From positions 1-64,000 of the forward strand of contig MNCI01004447.1 of NCBI GenBank assembly GCA_015680685.1: a stretch of DNA of 64,000 nt, in the 5' to 3' direction. Each line of letters opens with the position of its first letter. Within the stretch, counting starts at the first letter, position 1. The position numbers were made by a program, and so were the translations under genes. The notes under the pieces were generated by a model, which saw only the letters and a program-made list of their open reading frames with translations, had not been told where the DNA came from and did not search any database. Positions 36,931-47,938 of the stretch are shown piece by piece. This DNA comes from Gnetum montanum (lineage: Eukaryota; Streptophyta; Gnetopsida; Gnetales; Gnetaceae).

Positions 36931-38660
36931 ATTTTTTATTTTGTCCTAAGGTAGAGGTAGGATGGTGGGGGAGTAGGTGAATGCACAATGGTGGAAGGTA
37001 GGCATGGTGGAGAGCTGCGTGACAAGCAAGCATAGGGTAGAAGTAAGGAAGGTAATAGTAAGGAAGCCAACAGCACAACAACCTTATGATAGTAAGGCCT
37101 AGGTAGCAACCATAGACAATAGTTTAGTGGCCTATCATGATGTTTCATAGTCTCGAGCCAAAGGACCTCACCATAAAATAGCATGGTGGTTGATGTTTGT
37201 GCAGCCTAGTGGCCTGTGACCATTTGCAAGGCCTACATGGCCCTTCTCCAAGCCATGTGGCCTTGAAATTTATTTTTTTTATTTTTGTCTACCTACATAG
37301 GAAGGTGAGCAAGCAGTAGAGGCAAGAGAGAGAGATGATGAAGGTGCTTGTGAGGGTTCGGTATGCTACGTGAGGAAGACCGTATTGAACATTAGGCAGC
37401 ACAAGGTTAAGGATGAAGTGCAAGAGCACAACTTCATGGAGGCAATGGGATAGGCTAGCTTGTGTAGGCTGCACAGTGATAGCACATGAAAGAAGCATGA
37501 GAATGATAGAGGATTTTGCATGAAAGAGGGTTTCATTAGCATAGGAGGAAGATGTGTAGAAATAGTGGGGATGGGACAACAAGGTAGTAGCATGATTATA
37601 TCCCCTAAACCACACTAGGCAACATTTTCCTAACATGGATGAGGGGGTATGGTGTGTGTTTATGTTTTACCCACATTGGAGCCACACTAGGTAGTGTGGC
37701 CTCAGTGCAGATGGAGGAGGGAGAGCACCAATGTGGGAGAATCCAATGCAAGATTTTTAATGATCATAAATAATAAAGAAATTATAATAAAGAAGATTTT
37801 CAATGATGGAGAATGCTAAGGGCAACAAAACACTACAAAGGGCCAAGCACCACAAATCATCATTTGAGGCTAGGAAATAATTTGTCAATGGTGGCTCCAA
37901 AGAAACTATGCCCTCAAAAATAACATGGAATGCCAATATTCACAAGTCTTAAATTCCTATCACATTATAACAAAGCTTAATCCCTATCATAGATGCTAGT
38001 GGGTACTTTATAGTACTTTGAAACACTACCATGGTAGTCTCATATGCTAGTTGCACTAGGTACATTAGCATTGTCCCAGAACCATTGCCAATGTTGTTGA
38101 TGCTTCACACCAATGGCTTTAGTCATAGAAACCACTTCCTAACCTAAAGTTCATAGATTCCCACATGGTAGAATATTTCCATGAACTTGTTCCAAAGCAA
38201 CGGTGTGTAGCGCACAACGTTGCTAGGTGTGGTAGAACCACCCTATGACCAAGGTGCAAGTAGTTGGACATCAGTGACCCTATTCATGTTACATGCATGT
38301 CTCTACAAATTTGTAGATGATCATGTTGCTTTTGAGTTGTGTTTCACAAAAATCCCATTCCATACATGCTAGTGAAAAATTAGGTTATGTGTACTAGTGG
38401 GAGATTAGCACGATGAAGGGTGTTAACTACATGGTGCAAACCGCATTGGCCAACATGGGCCAATGAGGGTTTAACCATTTCTAGTGATCACATTGAGCCA
38501 ACATGGTTGCCATTTTCTGGTAACCATGCTAGATAGCATGGCTCTAGTGTGGTTGACATTTGCAGAAAGCACACCAGCTAATGTGGTAAGATTAATGATA
38601 GCAGATAGAGCGTAGGCATTTGGTAGTGTAGAAGAAGATGTAGGTAGTTGGCATGTGGTG
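36931..38660. other. Spacer between repeat copies A and B
   Basis: No gene supported. The minus-strand frames at 37636-37289 and 37184-36936 have no recognisable domain. The AGCATGGCTCTAG-type words near 38540 belong to the hairpin-motif family. Confidence 0.35.
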
Positions 38661-41310
38661 TTAAAATTCGAAATCTAGGTTTGCTAGAACAAGAAAATTA
38701 AAAGATTCAAGCATCAAAATAATTTTAACCCTAAATCCCTAGGGCCTCTAGAAAGTAGGAGTTAGAGTATCTTAGACAGTCTTGCCAATCACCCATGGAC
38801 TTACAAAATGTAAACAGAAATGGCTTCGAAAACATAAATGTGACCATAGATGAAATTGAAAATAAAAACAAAAATGTAAACATAAATGAACATAGAAATA
38901 GAAATAACAAATGGAAATGGAATTGTAGTTACATAAATAGTGTAGAAATAGAAACATAAATTAAAAATTACACAACATGAACAACAAAATTTATAAAAAA
39001 AATATAAAAGAATTGGGTTCACTATGTATAGGCTTGTGCCTAGGGCACATAAAGTTACTCATTGAAGCTTGAAGTTTGTTTGAGAAGGTTGCCTCTATGA
39101 TTCAATTTCTTCCTAGCTTCAGTTTTCAACAACTTTTTGTTAGTTTCCACCAGATCTACAATGTGGGAATGGGAATGGGATTACACTTTTGGGTGTAATG
39201 GTGGTCACATGGGGGTCTCTACGCCTAGTGTAATGTTAGTTTCTACTACCAAAAAGTGTAGTGGGGTTGCAAAAATAATTATGGCCAATGGAAAATGGTG
39301 TTAATACCAATGATTATGGAAATGCTAAAGTGCCCAGAATGGCAAAGATCAAAATAGGTGTAAATGTTAAAAATGCCAAAAGTTGGGAACTAAAAATGGT
39401 GTCAATGTTGGATTTTTATACAGTAGGGTTTTGATTTTTAGGACTATCATTGATTACTTACAAATTGGCATTGATTGTGGGTTGCAACGATCATCTACTA
39501 CCAGTGTAGTTGGTCATCTACTATTAGCATAGTTGCTATTTGTGGTAAATTCGAAATGGACTACATCCACAAAGCCCATTTGTTTACCAATAGTAAATAG
39601 ACTTTTGTAACTAAACTAGTAGTTCTTTCACTAAGTTGGTAGTGGTCGACATTCATCTATTGTTAGTGTAGTTTCCATTTATAATAAGTCCAAAATGGGC
39701 TATAGCCACAAAACCCATCTATTCACTATAAATAGTAAATGGACTTTTGTGACTACACTGATAACATTCCTACTACACTAGCATTGGTGGACTATGCTGA
39801 GGTTGATGAAAAATGGTAAAAGTGATGAAAAATATGTAGAAAGTTGGAAACTATGAAAGTGGTAAAATTTATTGGAAAGTGCCATGCCTAGTAAAGAATG
39901 TTATCTACGTTCTCTATTGTTGGCTTGGGATGACTACATTGGTTGTTGCTAGAAAAATGAAAATTCCAACTATTCCATCGTTGCACTTTTGCCAGTTCTT
40001 GGTGGTAATTACATTGGCTATTGTGACTATTGAAAATGTAGTTACTATGACTACTAAAAATGGCCTCAACATAGTTGAGGTTATACCCCTACAAAATCCC
40101 ATGGAAATGCTAATTTTAGTCATTCCAATGGTGTTCTTGGCCTTCCTAAGCCCAAATATGAACATGGGGTATCCTTTTTCTACTTGGAAAGTAAGGTAAT
40201 AACAACTTTTAAAGCATTTTTTGGCTCCAAAAAGCTGAAGTATCCAAGATTATAGCTCCTGGTCTACACATCCCACATTTACAATGAGTCCTTACCCCAA
40301 GTTGAAAAATAAAGGTTATAACATGAAATTTGGTGGTATTTCATTGGTTCCTCTTTGTTGATGTCTAGAGGATTGACCTAGGAGATAATAACAAAGAATA
40401 CAAAACACCACTATAGGTCCATCACTAACATTTCCTTTCAATGTTTCATTCAGTAGTGTCAAACCATGCTCAAGAGTCCTTGCGATGATGAGAGAAAGTT
40501 ATGATGATGAAACGGCGGTGAGGTCATAGGGAATTGATCATGAAGGTTAACAATGCATCCCAATTATTGACATCATGGCTACGGTGGAGCATGGACATAT
40601 TGGTCAATCCATTTGGACTTCACACGTCATGTTTTGAAGTGTGGTTCTCTCAACAGATGGGTTTGAGGAACCAACACCTCATTCCAAGGTTAGTTCAGCC
40701 ATTAGGATCCTACCTTTGTATGTTTGGAGCCATTAATCTATCCTTTAGGCTACATTGGCCACTTGACTTCTTGGCAATTTGCCTCATCCTTTCATTTTTG
40801 TTTGTAGGATGAAACCTTCATTGGGTTTCCCTTGCCAAAGCAAGTTTTGATTTAGTTTTCTCATCAAGTGAGATATGTTACACTCAATGGAATAGGTGGT
40901 TTCCCATTGAATGAAGTATGTTACATTCAACTGACTTGATAGAGGAGCATTACGAAGAAATATCATATGGCCATATGTGCATGAGCATCAAACATCAATC
41001 AACATTATCATCCAAGGTAAGGAAGGTTATATCTAGGTTGTGGGATTGGGCTTAAGGGAATGGTAATGGAAATAATGTGAAACAAGTACTCTTGGCATGG
41101 TAGGACAAACTCACCAAATGTTTCACATCAAGGTCACGTGATGACTTATCATCATGATGAGTTGCACCTCTACAATGACTCCAGGATTCCTCCTACAAAC
41201 ACAACTACAAGAGGACAAGTAAACTAAGTAAAGAAAACATGTTGTTACAATGAAATACATAAGTTCATGTACAATAGTCAACAAACCTAGTCACCCAAGG
41301 TTACATGTGT

Positions 41311-41420
41311 TGCCAATTTAAGGGCTTGGCAAGTTGTGTTGCTAATTTAAGGCCTTGGCAAGTCATGTTGCTAGTTTAAGGCCTTGGTAGACCATTGATG
41401 CCAATTTAAGGCCTTGGAAA
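41311..41420. repeat. Tandem repeat, TTTAAGGCCTTGG unit (copy B)
   Basis: Four diverged units of about 32 bp: GCCAATTTAAGGGCTTGGCAA and variants. The same unit occurs at 36330-36370, 52355-52440 and 63435-63570. Confidence 0.8.
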
Positions 41421-42084
41421 GTAATAGAAAATGTTCCTTTATCATGCAAACACTGTCATGTAGGCTCTCTTATTGTAGACCATCAAAATGATCAACATTA
41501 GTCATTTTTTGCAACTTGTCAATAATAGTAAATAATACTATAAGCAAACTTGTGAGTGTTAGGCATAATTAGGGCTATGTGATGGCTTTAATTTTGCATT
41601 GTAAGGGCTTGATGAGGTCATGAGAAGGCTTGAGTTCTGGGAGGAACTTGGTCCTATGTGTTTTTTCCTCATTATCATGGTTTAGATGGGAATTTTAATT
41701 AGGGGATCCTCTATGATGTTTTTGGTTTCAAGGTGAATGGTTATTAGGCTACTTCAAGGTGTTATAGTTGTATGGTGAAATGGGTTCAAAGCTCAAGGTT
41801 TGGATATTTAAGATCATCTTGGTTTGACAACATCATTAGAGGGGTTTACATAGGCTTTAAGGCTAGTCAATTTTGCTTTCTCATCCTCTAGCTTAATCTT
41901 GCATGACAACATAAGTATATCAAGTGGCACCTGTGTAATAAAATGATTAAAAATTTGATAAAACCATTAAAATAATGCCAAAAATAATGCAAAATACTAT
42001 GGTAATAATGCATAAATGAGACAAAATGTTGAAACAAATGTCATACAAGCATCCAAGTAATGTCAACAAAGACTACAAGGCAAT

Positions 42085-42089
42085 ACAAG
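42085..42089 (+). other. Target-site duplication, left copy (ACAAG)
   Basis: ACAAG precedes the 5' LTR and is repeated exactly at 52296-52300 after the 3' LTR. A 5-bp duplication is what Ty3 integrases make. Confidence 0.9.
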
Positions 42090-42849
42090 TGATGAGTCGC
42101 CATTTAACCCAGCCCGCGTACACGATATTGTCTCCTCATCTATAAATAAGAGGCAGTCAATTTTAGAGTTAGTTTTAATTTTAGTTTTCATTTTTCTCTC
42201 AACCCTTTTCCTCCAAGTGTATGCCCACAGTGTGGTGATTGTAATTATATGGCATCCTTATTCGAGTGTGATGTACTTGGACATGCACATGACCAACAAT
42301 AAAGATCGAGATTACTTCATCATTGCAGCATTCACTTAGTTTAATTAATTAATTGTTATTGTTATTTATTTCTTTCGTAGTTAATATCTCTTCACCCTAA
42401 ACTCTTGTTAAATGTAGAATGAGTACGACTTGATCATGAGCATTTAAGTGTGACTATTTGGTAACCCAGTAGCGTACCTAGGATCTAGGCTTGGTAATCC
42501 CAGTGGTAGTCATGCATGAAGTCCAAGATGTGTATAGATGATTAAGGAATGGATGCTCATCGCACTTAGGCTAGCTTAGATTCTCTCTCACCCTCTCTCT
42601 TAGCTTAGTTAATATTATCTTCCATTGTCTTCAAGAGTAGCATTAGGTTAGAAACCACATCATACACCTCACTCTCAACTAAACTATACGTGACAAAGTT
42701 AACACTAGTCCAAATGGGAAGACAACGAACTACAACATAAGGATAACTTTCTAGATATCACAAATAGTCCATCTACAGAGTTCAACCGGATTGTGCATGA
42801 AACACTCGTATTTGTATGGTTGAGTGTAGGGGTACCTTGCCACTCATCA
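42090..42849 (+). repeat. Element 3 5' LTR
   Basis: 760 bp, TGATGAGTCGCC...CCACTCATCA. A CTATAAATAAG box at about 42141-42151 is a probable TATA signal. It is shorter than the 3' LTR (795 bp) mainly through loss of sequence around the GATATC words and near the TATA box. Differences from its partner are mostly transitions, many at CpG. Confidence 0.95.
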
Positions 42850-42850
42850 T

Positions 42851-42868
42851 TGGCGCCGTTGCCTGGGA
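42851..42868 (+). other. Element 3 primer-binding site, tRNA-Asp
   Basis: TGGCGCCGTTGCCTGGGA, one base different from the complement of the plant tRNA-Asp 3' end, one base after the LTR. Confidence 0.9.
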
Positions 42869-42991
42869 TGGTGCTAGTTATCTAGATTAGTTATATCATA
42901 CAAGGTCGTTGTACAGGACTTAATGATATATCTTTTATGAAAAAAATAATTATAAAAAGTCACATATAAATTCACACACAATTTCATAACC

Positions 42992-44850
42992 ATGCCTCTC
43001 CTAAAAGACTATAATAATGCCACACCTAGTGAGGAAGTTCATTAGAGAACCAACAAACTATATGACAATGAAGATTGGAGTACGCAACCCAAGGTGGGAT
43101 TTCTTATAAACATAAACAAATGAAACATTGTCCCAACACATGAAAGCATAACTTACGAGATGATGATGAACCCCCACTGGCCACTATAAGCTTAGCGCAA
43201 ATACAAGATATTGTTCGAATCTCCCGTAGGCATTGTAAAAAGAGTCATCTACCCAAGCTCGATTTAAAAAACTTCCCTAATTTTTCAGGAGGCTATGACT
43301 TAGATCCACATCAACATTTACAAGCCTTCTACGATGCCTGTACATGGAACAACATTGATAATGATTGGAAAAAACTTTAGCTCTTTCCTATGATGCTCAT
43401 TAGCCAAGCAAAAGTATGGTATAGATCATTAAAACCAAATTCAATACGACGTTCACCAACAATGGTAGAACTCTTTAATGAAAGATATCAAACCTATGCA
43501 AGAGTGTTGGCCTTGAGGAAACAAATCCAAGAGTGGAAACAAGCATAACATGAACCCTTGGACATGGCCTTAGAAAGATATTATGCACTATTAAACAACT
43601 ATCCAGGCCATGGGTTCTCCGAAGAAAGGCTAATGTACCATATCATTGATGGGCTTCGTGATGCAACAAGAGAAACCCTAGGGATGTATGCCCAAGGTTA
43701 ACTATACGAACTATGAACCCATCAAGTCCAAGAGCTTATTAAGTAGGTAGTAAAAGAGGAATGAGAAATGGCTAGATGGGAGAGTGTTGAAAAACATCAA
43801 CAGGACTAGAATCTCAACTTAACAGGGGCCCATAATCACAAAAAGGAGAAATCAAAAAATCTCAAGGAGGAAAAACCATCTTTGCCAGTACCACAATCAT
43901 TAGAGGAAGTCAAGGCAAAGATCAATAAGATGTTTGAATGGATGCATAAAAAGTGTGGAGAATATATCAACATCATGGAAGATAGAGTTTTGACAACTTG
44001 AGAAGCAGGACAAAGTATTGGTAGAAAATCAGAAAGAAGGGATAAGGAAAATAAGAGCTTAATAGCTAATCATATGTATGAATGCAACATATGCTTGTAC
44101 GATCACCCCAAGGGCCAATGCCCAATCTTGTTGCATTTATATGAGCATTGGCGAAACATGTTACATCCAAAGTTCATACAGAAATACTATGATCGATCAC
44201 AGTGACAACAATCCTTCGTATCACCCAAATCTAAATGCTTATCTAGTTCAACATCCTATTTCTCCAACTGGGTCAACATACTCTACCTTGCTGCATTACT
44301 ATTCTCCTCAATACTATCAGCCCATGTCTTCAACACGACCACTGCCTTGTGTACCTCACACTTCTCCTAATTTTCAATATTCTCATCCTTTTCCTCCTTC
44401 TACATTGCCACCAACTGTTTCTAAGGTGTCTGCACCACAGCAACAACCTTCGAACATTACTTGTGCTACTATTGCTAATAGCAGTGAGAGACCTCAGCAA
44501 CATCAAAGGCGTCCCTTCTTTAGAATTGACCCTAGGAAGGGACAACACAATTCCAAGGCCATTGCATCCTCTAAATTGGCACAAGTCCAACACTGTGGTG
44601 CACCCTTATCTTTGAACCCAATGCCTCATGTTACTTCATCAGGGCCACAAATTAACACTCCAACAACCATACGGTCAAATGAACATAGTCATGGAGGGCA
44701 ACATCCTGATCCTTGCATACCATCTTATGGTCTCCATTATCATAGTGGGTCAACTCGTTATCCGGGAACTACATCTCATAATTGCCCCATTATGCTTACT
44801 ATAATCAAGTGTGTGAACCCCAATGGGGTATGTATGACCAAGTTCTGATA
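42992..44850 (+). pseudogene. Element 3 gag, degenerate
   Basis: Capsid protein. ATG at 42992 starts MPLLKDYNNATPSEE. The gag core at about 43262-43690 is well preserved (LKNFPNFSGGYDLDPHQHLQ, AFYDACTWNNIDNDWKK, then ALLNNYPGHGFSEERLM and GLRDATRETLGMYAQ). A coiled-coil-like Lys/Glu region follows (43850-43980). The zinc knuckle CNICLYDHPKGQC (about 44085-44125) is an intact CX2CX3HX4C, as is usual in Athila gag. A frameshift soon after moves the Pro/Gln/Tyr-rich tail into the frame that is open at 44078-44848. A few in-frame stops (for example WKKL-stop near 43379) make it non-functional as it stands. Confidence 0.8.
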
Positions 44851-46782
44851 TTTTCAACATGCAAGGATCCTCATCTTTCAAATATTAATCCTTACCATGA
44901 TCAAATGTTTAGTTATGGGGGATATCCCCCATTCTAGTAACAAGCATGATCAATAACTACTTTTCATTTTCTTCAATTTTAAAAATTTTTATTTTCTAAT
45001 TTTTTATTTTTCAATTTCTTGTTTTATCTTTTTGTCCTTTTGTCTTTTTACCTTTTTATAAGTAATCTCGTCTACAAATAAAACACCCATGTGGCTCATT
45101 GGTTGAGGTGTGTTCTATGTTATCAAGTCTCAAGTGATCAATTATGTGGATAATGAGCCCATTACACCCACTCATCCATTCTACAAATAAGAGGTTCTGA
45201 TTGAGGGTACAGTGATATTCTTGACATTTTTAAAACTTAAAATTAATTTTGTGTTCATTGTACCCAAAATGAAGAAGGATGGACAAAGAGGGAATGATTA
45301 GGATGTGACATCAAGGGAACTTGCGGATTCTCTTTGGTGATATCTGTGGTAGTTATGCAACGTGGTTGTACTAAGATCCTTGTAGATCTAACGAAAAATG
45401 GGAGTAAGAGTAATCAAAAGGCACTTAAAAATCCAATGCTATTCTAGGGGGTCCCACTGGAAAGACATGCACCCATGCTTGAAGGTTTGCAGCTTCTTTG
45501 GATTCAGCAATAAAAAAAACAAAGGAAGTACTACAAAGCAAAAATCACTCCTCCCTTGAACAAAATGCCAAGTGATTGTATGTCTTGTTGTTGTGGTACT
45601 CTCATAGTCACTCATCATGGGATGAAACAATGCGGTATCATTGATCAGAGGAATGGACTTGGTCCTGATCTTGGAATGATGGGTTAATGACATATTAATC
45701 ATGCTTTACACGCAGAATTCATTATGCCCTGGGTCAGTTACCTCATGTCCCAATCTCTACAATCCCTTCTATATTCCGTCTCATCTCGCTGCTCATGTAA
45801 TTGTAGATTGTGTCTCGTATAATGTAGAATTCTTACCTCATTTCGGTGATATTTACATGTGTGTGTTTTGTGGAATCAGTGTGGATTACATTTAACCCTT
45901 CGAGTGCCCGCAGACACTTTTAAGTGTGGTTACGCAAGGGCATTATAGGTTGGAACCTGCTTTGGGGAGGACCTACTTGCGTAATTTTTGTAATTTGCAC
46001 CCATGACCCATCTTCCACATACCATTTATTACCCTTAGCATATTGCCAATGATTTTCTTTCCCTTATTACTATCCCTCCAATTCAACGTTCCTAGGAACC
46101 ATCACATAGCCTTTTGCTCTACCATCCAAGGTCCTTATTGATAAATTCCACATCATCAGAATTTTTGTGCCTTTAGAACTAGTTGAATTACCCTGGAACT
46201 TTTTAATAATTGTCTAGATGTTCTTAGTTTACATCGTTTAAGTTCAAAAAAATATTAAAAATTCGGTACATTCTCTGAGTGCCCTAACTTTGATGAAAAT
46301 ATATATACATGATCCCCGCGCAACACTTACCATCATTTTCCACTATTCACGTGGGGGAGTTTTTCGAATTTTTCTCTACGACTTGTGATTGTGAGACCCT
46401 TGCTTTTATACCTATATCTCGCTCGCTAGTACTCTGATTTTCATTCTGTCTGAACCTACTTAAACCTGAAGTGTTCAGCTTAGTCGTGGGGGAGGGACAT
46501 ATACCGAATAGTGCATAAATTTTTTTGGAATTTTTCATCGCCCAAAGGACATTATCAAGGGTAATTAGTTGTAAAATTAAGAATAGAATGTGTCAAAAAC
46601 AATTTCATCCCCTTAGCTATACTAGAAAATTAAATTTAGAAACCACCTAAGCAAAGAGGACTCAACATTATAATCTTTCGGGGACATGTTCTTTCAATAA
46701 TTAACATCACACGGAAATAAAGTAAATCTATTAAGGCAAGCAGTAAGGTATAACCTAACTTTAGTAACAACCTTACTAACAA
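44851..46782 (+). other. Element 3 region between gag and accessory frame: no pol
   Basis: A T-rich block (44950-45060) is followed by non-coding sequence. No protease, RT, RNase H or integrase motif was found in any frame. This is where pol sits in autonomous Athila-type elements. Confidence 0.5.
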
Positions 46783-47543
46783 TTGGCCCCGTGTGATTGT
46801 AGATGTCCTCGAAATGTGAACAATATGAAGGTCTTGCTCAAGGTGCGATCAAAAGACCTAGGAGAGGCGAAGGACAAGTCATTGCTAGACAACATGTGGA
46901 GTAGGAGGAACAATCATTTAGCATTCATCAAGAGGACCCTCCTACTGTATAGTCTAGGTAGGCAGAAGGAGGAGCTGCTGCAATGCTTGAACAAGGACAA
47001 CATATCGCGTTGCCCCAGGACTGTGTTCAAGCTATCCATGAAAGGTCCACATTCATTGCAATGATTGTGGAATTAAATTTTGAATCTTTTGCAAATTTCA
47101 CTCCTGAAGTTGTTAGGGATCACCTCAAAGGGTCTCCCTTATGGCCTACCCTCTCTGAAAGCGGTGCCTGGTACCTAGGGAAGACATACCAATTCTGGCA
47201 CAATAGAGAAAAAGGCACCATTGTTAATATTTGTGGTGTGACAATGGATTTCTCCACACAGGCCATTTCAGAAGTACTAAACATTCCAAATATAAGGCTC
47301 TATGTTGCTTAGTTGTCTACCCATTCAGACCCTGATGTGCGATGAGTTTGGTTGGAAAGGGCGTATGGAAGGGATAAGACATTTGGAGAGTTGACGATGG
47401 AAGAGAGGATCTATTTCAAAATTGGAATGTATCACCTCTTCCCTACGAAGGGCTTAAAAAGGATTTCAACATATGCGGCAAGAGGATGTGTAGTGCTGAT
47501 GGGAAAGGTTAATGCTAACCTACCTCATCTATACTTGACATAG
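46783..47543 (+). pseudogene. Athila-type accessory frame, first part
   Basis: This codes for a protein without enzyme motifs placed after gag/pol, like the extra frame of plant Athila/Tat elements often labelled as a plant transposon protein. The clearest part (46983-47312) contains FANFTPEVVRDHLKGSPLW, YQFWHNREKGTIVNICGVTM and AISEVLNIPN, a pattern of a tryptophan-rich block, a W/V-R-G-like core and an I-x-x-x-L-x-x-P-N end. A second stretch at 47352-47540 (TFGELTMEERIYFKIGMYHL) continues in another frame. It is cut at about 47540 by the viral fragment and resumes at about 50083. Function unknown. Confidence 0.55.
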
Positions 47544-47938
47544 ATATAATAATGGCAACCAGAGGGTTTATACCTAGGCCAATGTACTAATGGTGCTACT
47601 TCAGGATATCCTATTTCATAAAATTGTACACACTCATTGATGAAATGATTTGCATGGAGACTGATTTTAATATGTACAGGTGGATATAAATCATCAAGAA
47701 CCTCTTGAGGATGTCCGAAAAAGGTATATGAAATCTGTGGACTTGGAGATCTTGCATAACATTTATAAGAATAACATAACCAGTCATTAAGGTGGCTATT
47801 CTGAATATTACTAATTTGTTGTTGGGTAAGAAACATGCGAGAGAAACAACATGGGAGGACTCTATGACTTGAACGAAGCTCCCAACCTTCATGCAAGTAT
47901 GTTGCTGCACATAAAACAAACGATTAATACTGAAATTC
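47525..47938 (-). pseudogene. Caulimovirid coding segment downstream of RNase H
   Basis: On the minus strand the frame that contains RNase H meets a TGA directly after its last motif (47939) and a TAA five codons later. It is then open for over 120 codons to a stop at 47525. The piece is rich in aromatic residues and His/Cys and contains no motif I can name. Because it is in frame with RNase H and interrupted only by two stops, it probably was the C-terminal part of the same polyprotein. The stop codons are mutations, unless the protein normally ended here. Confidence 0.5.

Larger units (their letters stand above)
38661..42089 (-). repeat. Long repeat copy B, left part
   Basis: Matches copy A along its length (for example TTTAACCCTAAATCCCTAGGG near 38725, GATGTCTAGAGGATTGACC near 40362, AACATGTTGTTACA near 41238). 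Its continuation is at 52301, after the inserted element at 42090-52295. A tandem block with TTTAAGGCCTTGG words lies at about 41311-41415. There is no real gene; the overlapping frames at 39879-40199 (plus) and 40165-39914 (minus) are open by chance. Confidence 0.6.

Noticed and set aside
44330-44615. Overlapping frames on both strands inside the gag tail
   Set aside because: They are shadows of the Pro/Gln/Tyr-rich gag tail, which reads coherently in the frame 44078-44848.
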